64,000 nt of DNA from NCBI RefSeq assembly GCF_000162875.1, contig NZ_GG700630.1:144657-208656 (forward strand), given 5' to 3'. The notes beneath the pieces are model-generated. The model saw only the letters and a program-made list of their open reading frames with translations, did no database searches and was not told the DNA's origin. This DNA is from Slackia exigua ATCC 700122 (GTDB lineage Bacteria > Actinomycetota > Coriobacteriia > Coriobacteriales > Eggerthellaceae). A program made the translations under genes and the position numbers. Shown one piece after another: positions 48,466 through 58,122 of this stretch (the stretch's first letter is position 1; every line of letters begins with the position of its first letter).

Positions 48466-49846
48466 GGAAAGCCTCCGTATCCTGAGTAAACGACCATTCG
48501 CCGAGGCGATCGGCGGCGCTGTCGATACCGAGATAGGCCTCGTCGCCGTCCATAAGGCGCATGAAGGCCGTGAACAGGTAGTGCGCATCGGTCGGCCCGG
48601 GCGACGCCTCGGGATGGTATTGGACGCTGAAGCAGGGATGATCGAGCATCGCGATGCCTTCGCAGGTACCGTCGTTGAGGTTGACGTGCGTCAGGCGGAT
48701 GCGCCCGAAGCGCTCGTTCTCGACGACGGGCGCGATACGGCGGCGCGACCAGAAGCGCAGATCGCCTACATGGTCGGACGCACCGCCCGAAAGCTCGGGC
48801 ACAAGCGGGCCGAGCGAAGGGAACACGAGGCCGAACCCATGGTTCTGCGCCGTGATCTCGACACGTCCGGTCACGAGGTTCATCACCGGGTGATTGCCGC
48901 CGCGATGTCCGAACTTGAGCTTTTCCATCGCAGCGCCCGCTGCGAGCGACACCATCTGGTGCCCGAGGCAGATGCCGAAGACGGGAACCCTGCCGATAAG
49001 GCGTTCGACCTGGATGTAGGTTTCCTTGACCGCATCCGGGTCGCCGGGCCCGTTGCTGAGGAATACGCCGTCAGGCTTCATGGCTGCAACGTCATCGGCC
49101 GGCATATCCCACGGCACGACCGTCACCTCGCATCCGGCGCGCGCAAGCCCTTCGAGGATGGAACGTTTGACGCCGCAGTGGTAGGCGACGACACGATGGC
49201 GCGCAGGAGAAGCCGGAGCCTGGGCGAACGCATGCGCGCGAACGTCGGGAACGAAGCGGCGGGGCGTCTCGCAGCTCGCCGAGCGCACGAGGTTTTCGCC
49301 TGCGATCGAGGGTGCGGCCTGCGCCTTGGCGCGCAACGATTCGGGATCGAGATCCGTCGTCGAGATGACGGCCGCCTGGGCGCCTGTCGAGCGGATGCGG
49401 CGCACGAGCGCGCGCGTATCGATGCCTTCGACGCCGATGACCCCTTCGATACGCAGATATTCGCCCAAGGACAGATCGCTTCGCCAATTCGAGGGTTCGA
49501 CGCACAGGTCGGCGACGACGAGTCCGCGCAAGGCAGGATGCGCGGCCTGCGCATCGGCGAGCGCGACGCCGTAGTTCCCGATCTGAGGATAGGTGAGCGC
49601 AACGATCTGCCCGGCATAGGATGGGTCGGTGATGATCTCGAGATAGCCTTCGAGCGAGGTATTGAAGCAGATCTCTCCGAGCGCCTCGCCCGACGCGCCG
49701 CATGCGCGGCCGAAAAAGACGGTGCCGTCGGCAAGCGCAAGAGCCGCAGGACGCATCCTGCCCTTGGATGTCGCCTCCTCGAGGGCGCGCGCAAGATCTG
49801 CAGACGATTCGGATGCGACGGTATGGCGGTAGGACGGGGTATCCAC
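48458..49846 (-). CDS. carA: Carbamoyl phosphate synthase, small (glutaminase) subunit
   Basis: 462 residues. An N-terminal CarA-specific domain ([41 protein letters not shown]) and a class I glutamine amidotransferase with nucleophile Cys in FGICLGHQ, and His/Glu in YHPEASPGP. The GTG at 49846 is preceded by AAGGAG with six bases. An upstream ATG at 49909 adds 21 residues and no ribosome site. It is first in carAB. N-terminal 40 residues are longer than in E. coli CarA. Confidence 0.95.
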
Positions 49847-50005
49847 GTGTTTCTCCTTTTCGGTCTCTCGGTACCGGCTTAAAGGATGCATGCGCCAGAT
49901 GCGGCGCACATCTTCTGGGAAGCCGCATGGCGAAAGTATAGGAACGTATTCTTTCCGTCGTGTTACCTATGAATAGAAAAACGATAAGAACAGATTTTCA
50001 AGGGC

Positions 50006-50046
50006 GAATATGCAAAATTACGCATATAGTAGGGAAGAATATGCAA
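50006..50046. promoter_or_regulatory. Repeated ATATGC element upstream of carA
   Basis: GAATATGCAA occurs at 50006-50015 and 50037-50046, 31 bases apart (about three helical turns), with an inverted partner GCATAT at 50022-50027. On the carA strand this reads TATGC-N8-GCATA. Position about 165-205 bases before carA suggests an operator (ArgR-like?), not proven. Confidence 0.4.
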
Positions 50047-50088
50047 GGTAAAACGCGCGAAGGGGTGCAAGGCGAGGTGGAAGAGCGC

Positions 50089-50427
50089 TTAAAGCAGGGC
50101 CGCCGGAGCGGAAGAGAGGGCGGCAAGCGCGCCCACGCCGACGACGATGCACCAGGCCATGGATTTCGTCTTGATGCCGACGACCGCGACGATGGCCGCA
50201 GCGATGAGCGGGGCTATCCACGTCCATGCGTCGCCAACGAATAAATCGGGTTTGAACAGGTCGTTCGCAACAAGTGCAGCAAAGGCGGCGGGTGGGATGA
50301 ACCCGAGGGCCGTCACGAAGCCCGGCGGCAGCTCCTTGCCTTTGAGCGCGAATACCGGCGCGACGCGGCAAAGGACCATCGTCGTGGCGCACAGCACGAG
50401 TATGACGAGGAAGTCGGATGCGGGCAC
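50089..50427 (-). CDS. azlD: AzlD-type branched-chain amino acid exporter subunit
   Basis: 112 residues with about four membrane helices (FLVILVLCATTMVLCRVAPVF is the first). The family hallmark is APxF after helix 1. With AzlC it forms a branched-chain amino acid exporter. Starts at GTG 50427, overlapping or nearly abutting the azlC stop, with GGGGGG upstream. Confidence 0.88.
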   Translation of the reverse strand: MPASDFLVILVLCATTMVLCRVAPVFALKGKELPPGFVTALGFIPPAAFAALVANDLFKPDLFVGDAWTWIAPLIAAAIVAVVGIKTKSMAWCIVVGVGALAALSSAPAALL

Positions 50428-50429
50428 GC

Positions 50430-51155
50430 CTATCCCCCCATCCTGATGTCGGTCGCGCCGGAAGCGCCCGAAGGCCCGGGCGTCGTGCGACGGGAGAAGA
50501 CGACCGCGGCGGCGACGCCGACGAGGGCGCCGACGAGGATGGCCGGACCCGTAAGGCCGACCGATTTGCACAGCACGACGCCCGCAACGGCCCCGCCGAT
50601 GGCCACGAAGTTCTCGGGCGAAGCCTTCTGCATGGAAAGCAAGCAGATGAACAGCGAGGTCATGGCGAACGAGGCAAGTGCGGTCGGAACCGAGATCGCG
50701 GCGCCCACAACGGCGCCGGCGACATTGGAGAGGATCCAAGAGCTCTGGGAAAGCACGTTCACACGCAGCGCATCGGAGACGCTCCAGCCTCCGTTCATGA
50801 AACGCGCGAGGTTCACGCCGAAGCTTTCGTCGGTGACGGTTGCGCCGAACAGGCAGGCAAGGCGTTTCGACGCCGCATCGCAGAACTGCGAGAGCGACGC
50901 GCCGTACAAGGTCTGTCTCGAGTTGACGAGCGATACGCTGAGCACGATGGCGCCGATGGGGTTGCCGGCGAGCCACATGTTCGGAATCATATACTGCCCT
51001 GCTCCCGAGTAGAACAGGATGCTCATGGCGGCGACCATCCATACATCCATGCCGGCCGCGACGCCCAGAATGCCGCAGGGCAGGCCCAGCACGACGTACC
51101 CGGCCATGATGGGCCAGGCTGCTTTGAACGGATCTTTCCAGGAATCAAGCGTCAT
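50430..51155 (-). CDS. azlC: AzlC-type branched-chain amino acid exporter
   Basis: 241 residues, the five-to-six-helix AzlC family (PIMAGYVVLGLPCGILGVAAG at the N-terminus, LVNSRQTLYGASL in the middle). It expels branched-chain amino acids or analogues with AzlD. The C-terminus is Gly/Ser-rich. Its stop lies three bases from the azlD start. Confidence 0.93.
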   Translation of the reverse strand: MTLDSWKDPFKAAWPIMAGYVVLGLPCGILGVAAGMDVWMVAAMSILFYSGAGQYMIPNMWLAGNPIGAIVLSVSLVNSRQTLYGASLSQFCDAASKRLACLFGATVTDESFGVNLARFMNGGWSVSDALRVNVLSQSSWILSNVAGAVVGAAISVPTALASFAMTSLFICLLSMQKASPENFVAIGGAVAGVVLCKSVGLTGPAILVGALVGVAAAVVFSRRTTPGPSGASGATDIRMGG

Positions 51156-51275
51156 GAGGCGAGATTATAGCCTTCTTGCAGGCCGTTCGAAACACCGGGC
51201 CGTCTCCATGAAGAAACGCCCGCATCCGCTCGCAAGAATGAAGGTCGCACGCACGCCTGTGCGTGCAGAGCATTG

Positions 51276-52334
51276 CTACGGACGTCGCGCGAACGGGATG
51301 CGGCTGCGCGGAATGAAGAGCTCTTCGAAGACGCCGCGGGCATACCGGTCGGTCATGCTCGCCACATAGTCGGTCGCGGCGCGCACATCGTCGTTCGGCG
51401 ATATCGCACGGTATTCCGACGGCACGTCCTCGATATGCGCGACGAAATATTCGAAGAGCTCGGAGAGGACATGGACGGCCTTGTCGACCTGCGCCATAAC
51501 CGAAGGGGCGGTGTAGACGGCCTGGAACAGGAACGTGCGCAGCTCGTTCATGGCAGCCCCGACGTCGTCGCTCAGGCGGATGTCGCCCTCGTGCGCCGAG
51601 GTCTCGACCATATTGACGACGAGCGTCTCGATACGGCTCGAGTGATCGCACCCGAGCAAGGCATGCGTACGCTCCGGAAGCTCCGATTCCTTGAGAATGC
51701 CTGCCCTGATCGCGTCGTCGATATCATGGTTCACGTAGGCGATGCGATCGGCGATGGCGACGACGCGGCCTTCAAGCGTCTTCGCGCGCTGCTTCCCCGT
51801 ATGGCGCACGATGCCGTCGCGCACCTCCGCCGTGAGGTTCAGGCCGCGACCGCCGCCCTCGATGACCTCGAGGACGCGCAGGCTCTGCTCGTTGTGGCGG
51901 AAGAGATCGGGCACACGCGCGTCATCCGACGCCATGCCCCTATGACGTGCGATGCACGCGCGCAAAGCGCGCTCCCCCGCGTGGCCGAACGGCGTATGCC
52001 CCAGATCGTGGCCAAGCGAGATGGCTTCGGTCAGATCCTCGTTCAGTCCGAGCGCCCGCGCGATCGTGCGCGCGACCTGGGCCACTTCGAGCGTATGCGT
52101 GAGGCGCGTACGAAAATGGTCGCCCTCGACGGCGATGAAGACCTGCGTCTTATGCGATAGGCGCCGAAAGCTCTTGGTATGGAGGATCTTGTCGCGGTCG
52201 CGCTGGAATTCGGTGCGCAGGCGATCGGAGGCGGCGGGCGCATCGCGTCCTTCGCTTTGCGCGGCCCGCGCAGCATCCGCGGACAGGGCGCCGTCCTCCC
52301 GATCTTCCAGGTCCTCGCGTCTCACGATGCGCAT
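51276..52334 (-). CDS. dgt: Deoxyguanosinetriphosphate triphosphohydrolase-like HD protein
   Basis: 352 residues. The metal-binding HD residues are His80 (RLTHTLEV), HD109-110 (GHDLGHTPFGHAGE) and the later Asp in VVAIADRIAYVNHDIDDA. dGTPases cut triphosphate from dGTP and control dNTP pools. The ATG at 52334 has AAGGAGG five bases upstream; the ATG at 52352 lies before that site and is unlikely. The first 40 residues are variable. Confidence 0.9.
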   Translation of the reverse strand: MRIVRREDLEDREDGALSADAARAAQSEGRDAPAASDRLRTEFQRDRDKILHTKSFRRLSHKTQVFIAVEGDHFRTRLTHTLEVAQVARTIARALGLNEDLTEAISLGHDLGHTPFGHAGERALRACIARHRGMASDDARVPDLFRHNEQSLRVLEVIEGGGRGLNLTAEVRDGIVRHTGKQRAKTLEGRVVAIADRIAYVNHDIDDAIRAGILKESELPERTHALLGCDHSSRIETLVVNMVETSAHEGDIRLSDDVGAAMNELRTFLFQAVYTAPSVMAQVDKAVHVLSELFEYFVAHIEDVPSEYRAISPNDDVRAATDYVASMTDRYARGVFEELFIPRSRIPFARRP

Positions 52335-52466
52335 TCCGGCCTCCTTCGCCATGCGATGCCGTTTCCCTTGGAGTGTAGCAAAAGCGCGTAAAAGATAAGG
52401 AGGGCGAAACGCATCCGTCCTCCTTTTGCAACTCCTTCGATGGCCGGCTGCCAGGAAACGTCGTCG

Positions 52467-54362
52467 CTACGGCGTCGGCCCGCTTCCGCCTTCAGGTCGA
52501 TCGCCGGCGGGACCGCCGCCGCCCATGCCGAACGACACCGTCGTCGATGTCGAGGCCGTGACGTTTGTCGCCGTGCCGCCCGAAAGAACCCCGCCCGACG
52601 TGACGGCGGCCGCAAGGTTCGACAAGGATGATGCACCGCTCGCCTCGCCTCCGACGACGATGCGGGCCTCGGAGCCTTCATGCAGCCTGTCGGATGCGAC
52701 GATGACGGACTGGAACGCCTTATCGGAGACAAGCGATGCGAGAATGTTCCCCTCCGCGTCGACGAGAGAGACCGCGTCGCCCGCGTCGCCGTCGACATCG
52801 GCTGCGGCCCAGACGCCCGAAGCGCCGGAGAACCCCTGCGCCATGCCCGAGCTGCCGACGGCGAGCACGGTTCCGCCTTCGTACGTGCCTTCGAGCGAGT
52901 AATCGAGCGCTCCGTTGCCGCCGTCCTCGGGACCGGACACGACCGTCGTCCCGCCGCCGATGGAGAGATTGCCGTTGCTGTCGAGGCCGTCGCCTGCGGC
53001 GTTCACGTAGAGGAAGCCGCCCGAAATGTCGATCAGGCAGGATGCATCGGAATCCTCCATGCCGCCCGGAAAACCTCCTGCCGACGGCATACCTTCCCCG
53101 CCAGGATGGATCTCTTCGGCATCGGAGGGCGAGGCCGGATCATAGGCGGCCGTGCGCGAGGATCCATCCTTTTCAGCCTCGGGCGTCGAAGCGTTCAGGC
53201 CGTCGTCGCTCGATGTGACGGCCGTCTCCCCGCCATGCACGTAGATGGTCTGGGCTTCAAGCCCTTCTTCGCTTCGATCCACATCGTTTCGGCCCGCGGC
53301 GACTTCGAGCACGTATTCGCCATGCACGCCGTCGTCGCCTGCGGAAATCGTGAGCGTGCTTCCCGCAAGGGCGACGTCCCCGTCGCTATGGATGCCGTCG
53401 TCTTCGGCCGTGACGGACACGGATCCCCCGCCGAGGCGAACGTAGCGCGCGGCCTGGATTCCGTCGTCTGCAGCGTCTATCGACAGCGTTCCGCCGTCGA
53501 TGCTTACGAACCCGCGCCCTTCGTCCTCGTCGTTGCTGGATTTGATGCCGTCGGCGCCGGCTTCGATTGTCAGATCGCCATCGGCTATCTTGACGCAATC
53601 CTTGCCTGAAAGGCCGTCGTCCGCCGCGGTTACGGCATACGTGCCGCCCGTTACGACAAGGCCGTCGGTCGAATGGATGCCCTTACCGTAAGGCGCGCTC
53701 ACGTCGAGCGCGCCCGTTCCGTTCAAGGCGAGGTCGGCCGTGCCGTACAGGGCGGCATCGGCCTCGTCTTCCACGCTCGCTCCGGAGGCCAAGACGTTCG
53801 AGGTTCCTTCGGCAAGCGTGATGACGCATTGTTCGGCTGATTCGACGGAGATCGCCGGCGCCGTTTCGTTCTCAATGCGCGCGCCCGCAAGCACGATCCG
53901 GACCTTCGCCGCATCGGCGTCGGCGGCCACGACGACCTGGGCATCGGACGCGGAGCCCGACACGATATAGGTTCCCTCGTCGGATATGGTCACGACCGAT
54001 CCGTCCGCCGTCGCTCCCGTCCCGTCGACCGCCGCCGATTCCTCGGAGAACGCGATCTTCGTCGCCGACGCTTCGTCGTATGAAGCATCCAGGTCGCGAT
54101 CGGAATACTCGAGATCGTACGGGCTCTGGTCCACGTATTCGACCGAAGCGACCGGCGTCGCCTGGGACGCGACGTCATCCGTCGAGGTCGAGGCGGCTCC
54201 TGAAACCTCCTGCGGGCTTCCCGAGGTCGTGCATCCTGCAAGCATGCCCGCGCATGCGACGGTCGCGACGGCCAATGCGAAGCGCAAAGAGAGCACGTAG
54301 GCGGCATGCGCACCGCTCATCCTGCGCGCGAACGTCTCAACGAGCGGAAATCTATTCGTCAT
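52467..54362 (-). CDS. Repeat-rich surface lipoprotein, carbohydrate-binding (DUF4353-like)
   Basis: 631 residues. A signal peptide ends in LAGC (lipobox), then a Thr/Ser spacer and a region of recurring strands of the DDG type, such as ADDGLSGKDCVKI, ADDGIQAARYV, EDDGIHSDGDV and DDGVHGEYVLEV, typical of the Cthe_2159-like (DUF4353) beta-helix proteins that bind polysaccharide and Ca2+. It is last in the VTC-DUF4956-lipoprotein operon; its ATG lies just after the DUF4956 stop. C-terminus is Gly/Pro-rich. No catalytic motif is seen. Confidence 0.85.
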   Translation of the reverse strand: MTNRFPLVETFARRMSGAHAAYVLSLRFALAVATVACAGMLAGCTTSGSPQEVSGAASTSTDDVASQATPVASVEYVDQSPYDLEYSDRDLDASYDEASATKIAFSEESAAVDGTGATADGSVVTISDEGTYIVSGSASDAQVVVAADADAAKVRIVLAGARIENETAPAISVESAEQCVITLAEGTSNVLASGASVEDEADAALYGTADLALNGTGALDVSAPYGKGIHSTDGLVVTGGTYAVTAADDGLSGKDCVKIADGDLTIEAGADGIKSSNDEDEGRGFVSIDGGTLSIDAADDGIQAARYVRLGGGSVSVTAEDDGIHSDGDVALAGSTLTISAGDDGVHGEYVLEVAAGRNDVDRSEEGLEAQTIYVHGGETAVTSSDDGLNASTPEAEKDGSSRTAAYDPASPSDAEEIHPGGEGMPSAGGFPGGMEDSDASCLIDISGGFLYVNAAGDGLDSNGNLSIGGGTTVVSGPEDGGNGALDYSLEGTYEGGTVLAVGSSGMAQGFSGASGVWAAADVDGDAGDAVSLVDAEGNILASLVSDKAFQSVIVASDRLHEGSEARIVVGGEASGASSLSNLAAAVTSGGVLSGGTATNVTASTSTTVSFGMGGGGPAGDRPEGGSGPTP

Positions 54363-54364
54363 GG

Positions 54365-55060
54365 CTAGAGCGCCTCCCTCTGGGTCGCCGCGGCTCCGAG
54401 CGTGATCTTGAGGTTGCCGTTCAGGCACCGCAGCTCGTCTATGAGCTTCTTCTCAAGGCCGCGTTCGCGCAACGTGATGTCGTAGCGCAGCTGGAACAGG
54501 CTGCCCATGTTCGTGGTCTGGATGGATGAAAGCTCGAAGCTCGACGCATACCTTTCGATGGGCTCGTCGAAGACGCCGTCGAATTCGAGGTCCTCGGGAA
54601 CGCTGATCGTGAGCGTCTTGCGGGAAGCCGGCATCGCGCCGAATCCGGAACGTACGTATACGATGTTCACGATGCCGACGATCACGGCGAACAGCACGGC
54701 GAGCCCGATGAAGCCCATGCCCGTCGCCAGGCCGATCGCCATCGCAAGGAACACGCTTCCGATCTCCTTGGCCGTGCCGGGAATGGAGCGGAACCTCACG
54801 AGGTTGAACACGCCCATGACCGCGACGCCGACGCCCAGATTGCCGTTGACGAGCATGATGACCATCTGCACGATCAAGGGCAGCAAAGCAAGCGTGACCA
54901 CGAAGCTTTTCGAGTAGCTCGTCTTGTACCGGTAGATGAGGGCGCAGGCGAGCCCGAGGATTATGGATGTCGCGCAGCACGCGAGAAACGAGGCCGCCGT
55001 CACGCTCGCGGCGGTCGATTCGGCGGTGCCGAGGATCGAGGAGAATACGAGATCTTGCAC
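54365..55060 (-). CDS. DUF4956 membrane protein
   Basis: 231 residues. Four or so membrane helices in the first 135 residues, with a FNLVRFRSIPGTAKEIGSVFLAMAIGL block conserved in DUF4956, then a soluble C-terminal domain (PEDLEFDGVFDEPIER...TTNMGSLFQLRYDITLRERGLEKKLIDELR). Role unknown. It is consistently found beside VTC-domain polyphosphate polymerases. It lies between the VTC and lipoprotein genes. Confidence 0.87.
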   Translation of the reverse strand: MQDLVFSSILGTAESTAASVTAASFLACCATSIILGLACALIYRYKTSYSKSFVVTLALLPLIVQMVIMLVNGNLGVGVAVMGVFNLVRFRSIPGTAKEIGSVFLAMAIGLATGMGFIGLAVLFAVIVGIVNIVYVRSGFGAMPASRKTLTISVPEDLEFDGVFDEPIERYASSFELSSIQTTNMGSLFQLRYDITLRERGLEKKLIDELRCLNGNLKITLGAAATQREAL

Positions 55061-55126
55061 GAGAGGTCCTTTCGAGAGAACGGTTCACCGAACACGATGC
55101 GGATTCCGCGTCGCGCGGCCGGCGGG

Positions 55127-55909
55127 TCATGCGGCAGGCGCATTCGACGGAAGGCATCCTTCCGCTTTCATGCCCTTGATGCGCCGATAGGCTTCCCCGT
55201 ACTTCGAAAACGAGGTCGGATAGGCCTCGACGGCGTCGAGCGCGCGCACGAGCCAAAGCGGGTACGATCCTGTGACCTTGATCTCCATGATCGCTTCGCC
55301 GGGGTTCAGAAGCTCGGTCCAGCCTGCATCGAGCATCCTTGGATCGCGGTAGAAGACGGAGCGGTCGAACGTGATGCGGACCGGCGGCTCCTCGTCTGTC
55401 TCCGCCGAAGCCAGGGCGATGCGGTCGACGGCGATGTCCATCGAGGGCGTCAGGGCGTCCCATCGATCCATGAACGCCTCTATCTCGTGCGCGATCTGCG
55501 TCGATCGGATCGTAGGTTCGATATCCCGCGCGCTTTCGTCGCCACGGGCGCACGCTAATGCCTCATCGTACGGCAAGCCGCCGAGAAAGCGTTCGGCCGA
55601 ACGGGGCGTCATCGCGATGCGCCGCTTGTAGACGATGCCCTTGAACTTCTTCTTGAGCTCGACGAACGCGCGATCGGCATCGGTTCCGTACGTCCGGACC
55701 CGCAGCTTCTCCTTGTACAAGGGCTTTTCAAGGGAACGTGCGATGAGGCTTCTTTCCTCGGTATCGAAATACCTGCTCGTCACCAAGGAGCGTCCGAAGG
55801 AATCCTCCTGCATGCGTTCGCCGAAAGCTGCACGCAGCATGCGGTACTGACGGCGCGAGATGCGATACTTGACTTCCTTGCGTTCGAAGACATCGGCAAA
55901 CGTGTTCAT
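55127..55909 (-). CDS. VTC-domain (polyphosphate polymerase-like) protein
   Basis: 260 residues. The tunnel-lining basic and acidic residues of the VTC4 fold are recognisable: ERKEVKYRISRRQYRML, LRVRTYG, FVELKKKFKGIVYKRRI and EAIMEIKV, with SFSKYGEAYRRI at the end. Yeast VTC4 makes polyphosphate from ATP; bacterial homologues near DUF4956 are not characterised in detail. No membrane helix, so it is cytoplasmic. AGGAGG lies before the ATG at 55909. First gene of the three-gene cluster, divergent from a two-component system. Confidence 0.87.
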   Translation of the reverse strand: MNTFADVFERKEVKYRISRRQYRMLRAAFGERMQEDSFGRSLVTSRYFDTEERSLIARSLEKPLYKEKLRVRTYGTDADRAFVELKKKFKGIVYKRRIAMTPRSAERFLGGLPYDEALACARGDESARDIEPTIRSTQIAHEIEAFMDRWDALTPSMDIAVDRIALASAETDEEPPVRITFDRSVFYRDPRMLDAGWTELLNPGEAIMEIKVTGSYPLWLVRALDAVEAYPTSFSKYGEAYRRIKGMKAEGCLPSNAPAA

Positions 55910-56057
55910 GGCATCCTCCTGGTTCTCGTGATGGACGCATCGTACGAACGCAGCCTGAAAGGCATCTGAAAGTCTTTCGAGGCTTTTCAGATTCGCTTCA
56001 GCGTTGCGCATACAATGGGAGCCATACGATTTCGAACCTCGTGACAAGGAGCGACAC

Positions 56058-56750
56058 ATGCAGGCATTGATCGTCGAGGACGATGTCAGGCTCGCCTCCG
56101 CCCTCGCCCGCATACTGAATGAGAACGGGTATGTCACCGATGTCGTGCACGACGGGCAGGACGGCTACGATTACGCGAGCTCCGGCATCTACGACATCGT
56201 CATCCTCGACGTGATGCTGCCGCGCAAGAACGGATGCCGGGTGGTCGAGGAGCTTCGACGCGCGCGCATCGACACGCCCGTGCTCATGCTCACCGCCCGC
56301 AGCGAGATACCCGACAAGATCGAGGGCCTCGATTCAGGTGCCGACGACTACATGACCAAGCCCTTCTCCCCCGCCGAGCTGCTCGCCCATCTGCGTGCGC
56401 TCACGCGGCGTCAAGGCCAGGTCGTTTTCGAGCGCATCGAGGCCGGCGACCTCTCGCTCAATATCGATAGCCGAGATCTGAGCTGCAACGGCAAGTCCAT
56501 CGCGTTGAGCTTCAAGGAATTCGAGCTCGCGCGCATTCTGTTTTCGAATCCCGGCCAGATCGTGTCCAAGGACACGCTGATATCGAAGGTCTGGGGCGTC
56601 GAATCCACTGCGGTCGACAACAACGTCGAGGCGTACGTATCGTTCCTCCGCAAGAAGATCCGCTTTCTGGGCTCGGGCGTCTCGATCGACACGATCCGCA
56701 AAGCGGGATACCGCGTGAACCTGGGAGACGACGATGCTCGATCGGCTTAG
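56058..56750 (+). CDS. OmpR-type response regulator
   Basis: 230 residues. Receiver domain with acidic pocket (VEDD), phospho-acceptor Asp51 and Lys101 (MTKPF), and an OmpR/PhoB winged helix (about 130-225, VSFLRKKI and IDTIRKAGYRV). AAGGAG precedes the ATG at 56058. It overlaps the kinase gene by 17 bases. The divergent VTC cluster is its most likely target (inference). Confidence 0.95.
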   Translation: MQALIVEDDVRLASALARILNENGYVTDVVHDGQDGYDYASSGIYDIVILDVMLPRKNGCRVVEELRRARIDTPVLMLTARSEIPDKIEGLDSGADDYMTKPFSPAELLAHLRALTRRQGQVVFERIEAGDLSLNIDSRDLSCNGKSIALSFKEFELARILFSNPGQIVSKDTLISKVWGVESTAVDNNVEAYVSFLRKKIRFLGSGVSIDTIRKAGYRVNLGDDDARSA

Positions 56751-58065
56751 GGCTCAGTTCATCGTCATCACGATGGCGCTCGTCACGACCGTCGTCATAG
56801 CCTCGTTCGCAGGAATCGTCGCGATCGAATACCAGCATGGCATCAAAGCCGTGCACGAGGCCCTCGATGCGGGAATCGGGCATGATGCCCAGGCACAGGA
56901 CAAAGACGGCGAGAGAAAGCCCCCCGACGACGATCGCGACGATGCCGAGGACCGCGATGACGAGCACGGTGATCGGGACGAAGAAGGCTACCTGCCGCCC
57001 CGCATCGGCGGGCCGGCGCGCCAAGGAGGCTTCATTCCCGTCGCCGTATACGCCATCTCGAACGACGGAACCGCGACCATGGTGTCGTCTCGCACGAATG
57101 CGAGCATAGACGAAAGCATCGAATCGGAGGTGTGCAAGACGGTGCTGTCCTCTTCGGACGGATACGGCTCGCTTCCCGTCGAAGGGCTGTACTACAAGAA
57201 GATGACGACGGAAGACGGCGCCCTCGTCGCGTTCGCGGACATGGCGAGCGCCTCCGGGTGGCGGCGCACCGCAGCCACCATGTCCATCATAGGCGTCGCA
57301 GCCTTGGGAGCCTTGCTCGTCATCACGATCTTCCTTGCCCGATGGGCCCTGCGCCCGGTCGAGAAGGCCTGGCGCGCGCAGAAGCAGTTCGTCGCCGATG
57401 CATCGCATGAGCTGAAGACCCCGTTGACCGTCATGCTCGCCAACACCTCGATTCTGCTGAAGCATCCCGATCATACGATCGCCGAGGAAAGCCAGTGGCT
57501 CGAAAGCACGCGAATCGAAGGCGAGCGCATGCAAAATCTGGTCGGCGATATGCTCACGCTCGCAAAGGTCGAGTCTTCCGGTACCGTCCCCTTATGCGGA
57601 CCCGTCGATATAAGCGAGATGACCGACGGCCTGATATTGCAGTTCGAATCGATCGCATTCGAACGTTCCATCGATCTGACGTGCGATATCGAAGAGGATA
57701 TCGTCGTTTCCGGCGATGCCGGAAAGCTCGAGAAGATGGTCGCGACGCTTTTGGAGAATGCCTGCAAGTACGCAGGCGCCGACGGGCGGGTGCATGTCGT
57801 GCTCGCCCGCTCCGCACGAAGCGGACTGGCGACGCTTGCGATCCGCAACTCGGGCGACGCCATCCCTGCGGCCGATCTCCCGCATATCTTCGACCGATTC
57901 TATCGGTCGAACGAGGCTCGCACGCACACCGACGATGACATGAGCTTCGGACTGGGACTCGCCATCGCGCGTTCGATCGCCCGCGCGCACCACGGAGACA
58001 TCAAAGCGGAAAGCACCGCGGTGAACGGCACGGTCTTCACCGTCACGCTTCCTTTGAGGAAATAG
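56734..58065 (+). CDS. Sensor histidine kinase with Asp-rich extracytoplasmic domain
   Basis: 443 residues. Helix 1 (about 9-31) and helix 2 (about 179-203) flank a 145-residue outside region. Its start (about 56-85) is a dense run of Asp, Glu, Arg and His, followed by PPRIGGPARQGGF. Then come a HAMP-less HisKA with His225 (DASHELKTPL), and an HATPase with N (ENACKYA), GLGLAI and G boxes. A GGGAG precedes the ATG. The acidic run could bind cations or basic peptides. It pairs with the regulator at 56058. Confidence 0.93.
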   Translation: MLDRLRAQFIVITMALVTTVVIASFAGIVAIEYQHGIKAVHEALDAGIGHDAQAQDKDGERKPPDDDRDDAEDRDDEHGDRDEEGYLPPRIGGPARQGGFIPVAVYAISNDGTATMVSSRTNASIDESIESEVCKTVLSSSDGYGSLPVEGLYYKKMTTEDGALVAFADMASASGWRRTAATMSIIGVAALGALLVITIFLARWALRPVEKAWRAQKQFVADASHELKTPLTVMLANTSILLKHPDHTIAEESQWLESTRIEGERMQNLVGDMLTLAKVESSGTVPLCGPVDISEMTDGLILQFESIAFERSIDLTCDIEEDIVVSGDAGKLEKMVATLLENACKYAGADGRVHVVLARSARSGLATLAIRNSGDAIPAADLPHIFDRFYRSNEARTHTDDDMSFGLGLAIARSIARAHHGDIKAESTAVNGTVFTVTLPLRK

Positions 58066-58122
58066 AGACCACGAAACGAAAGGCCTGTTCAAAATTTGAT
58101 CGACAAGCGATCCTTCTTGCAA

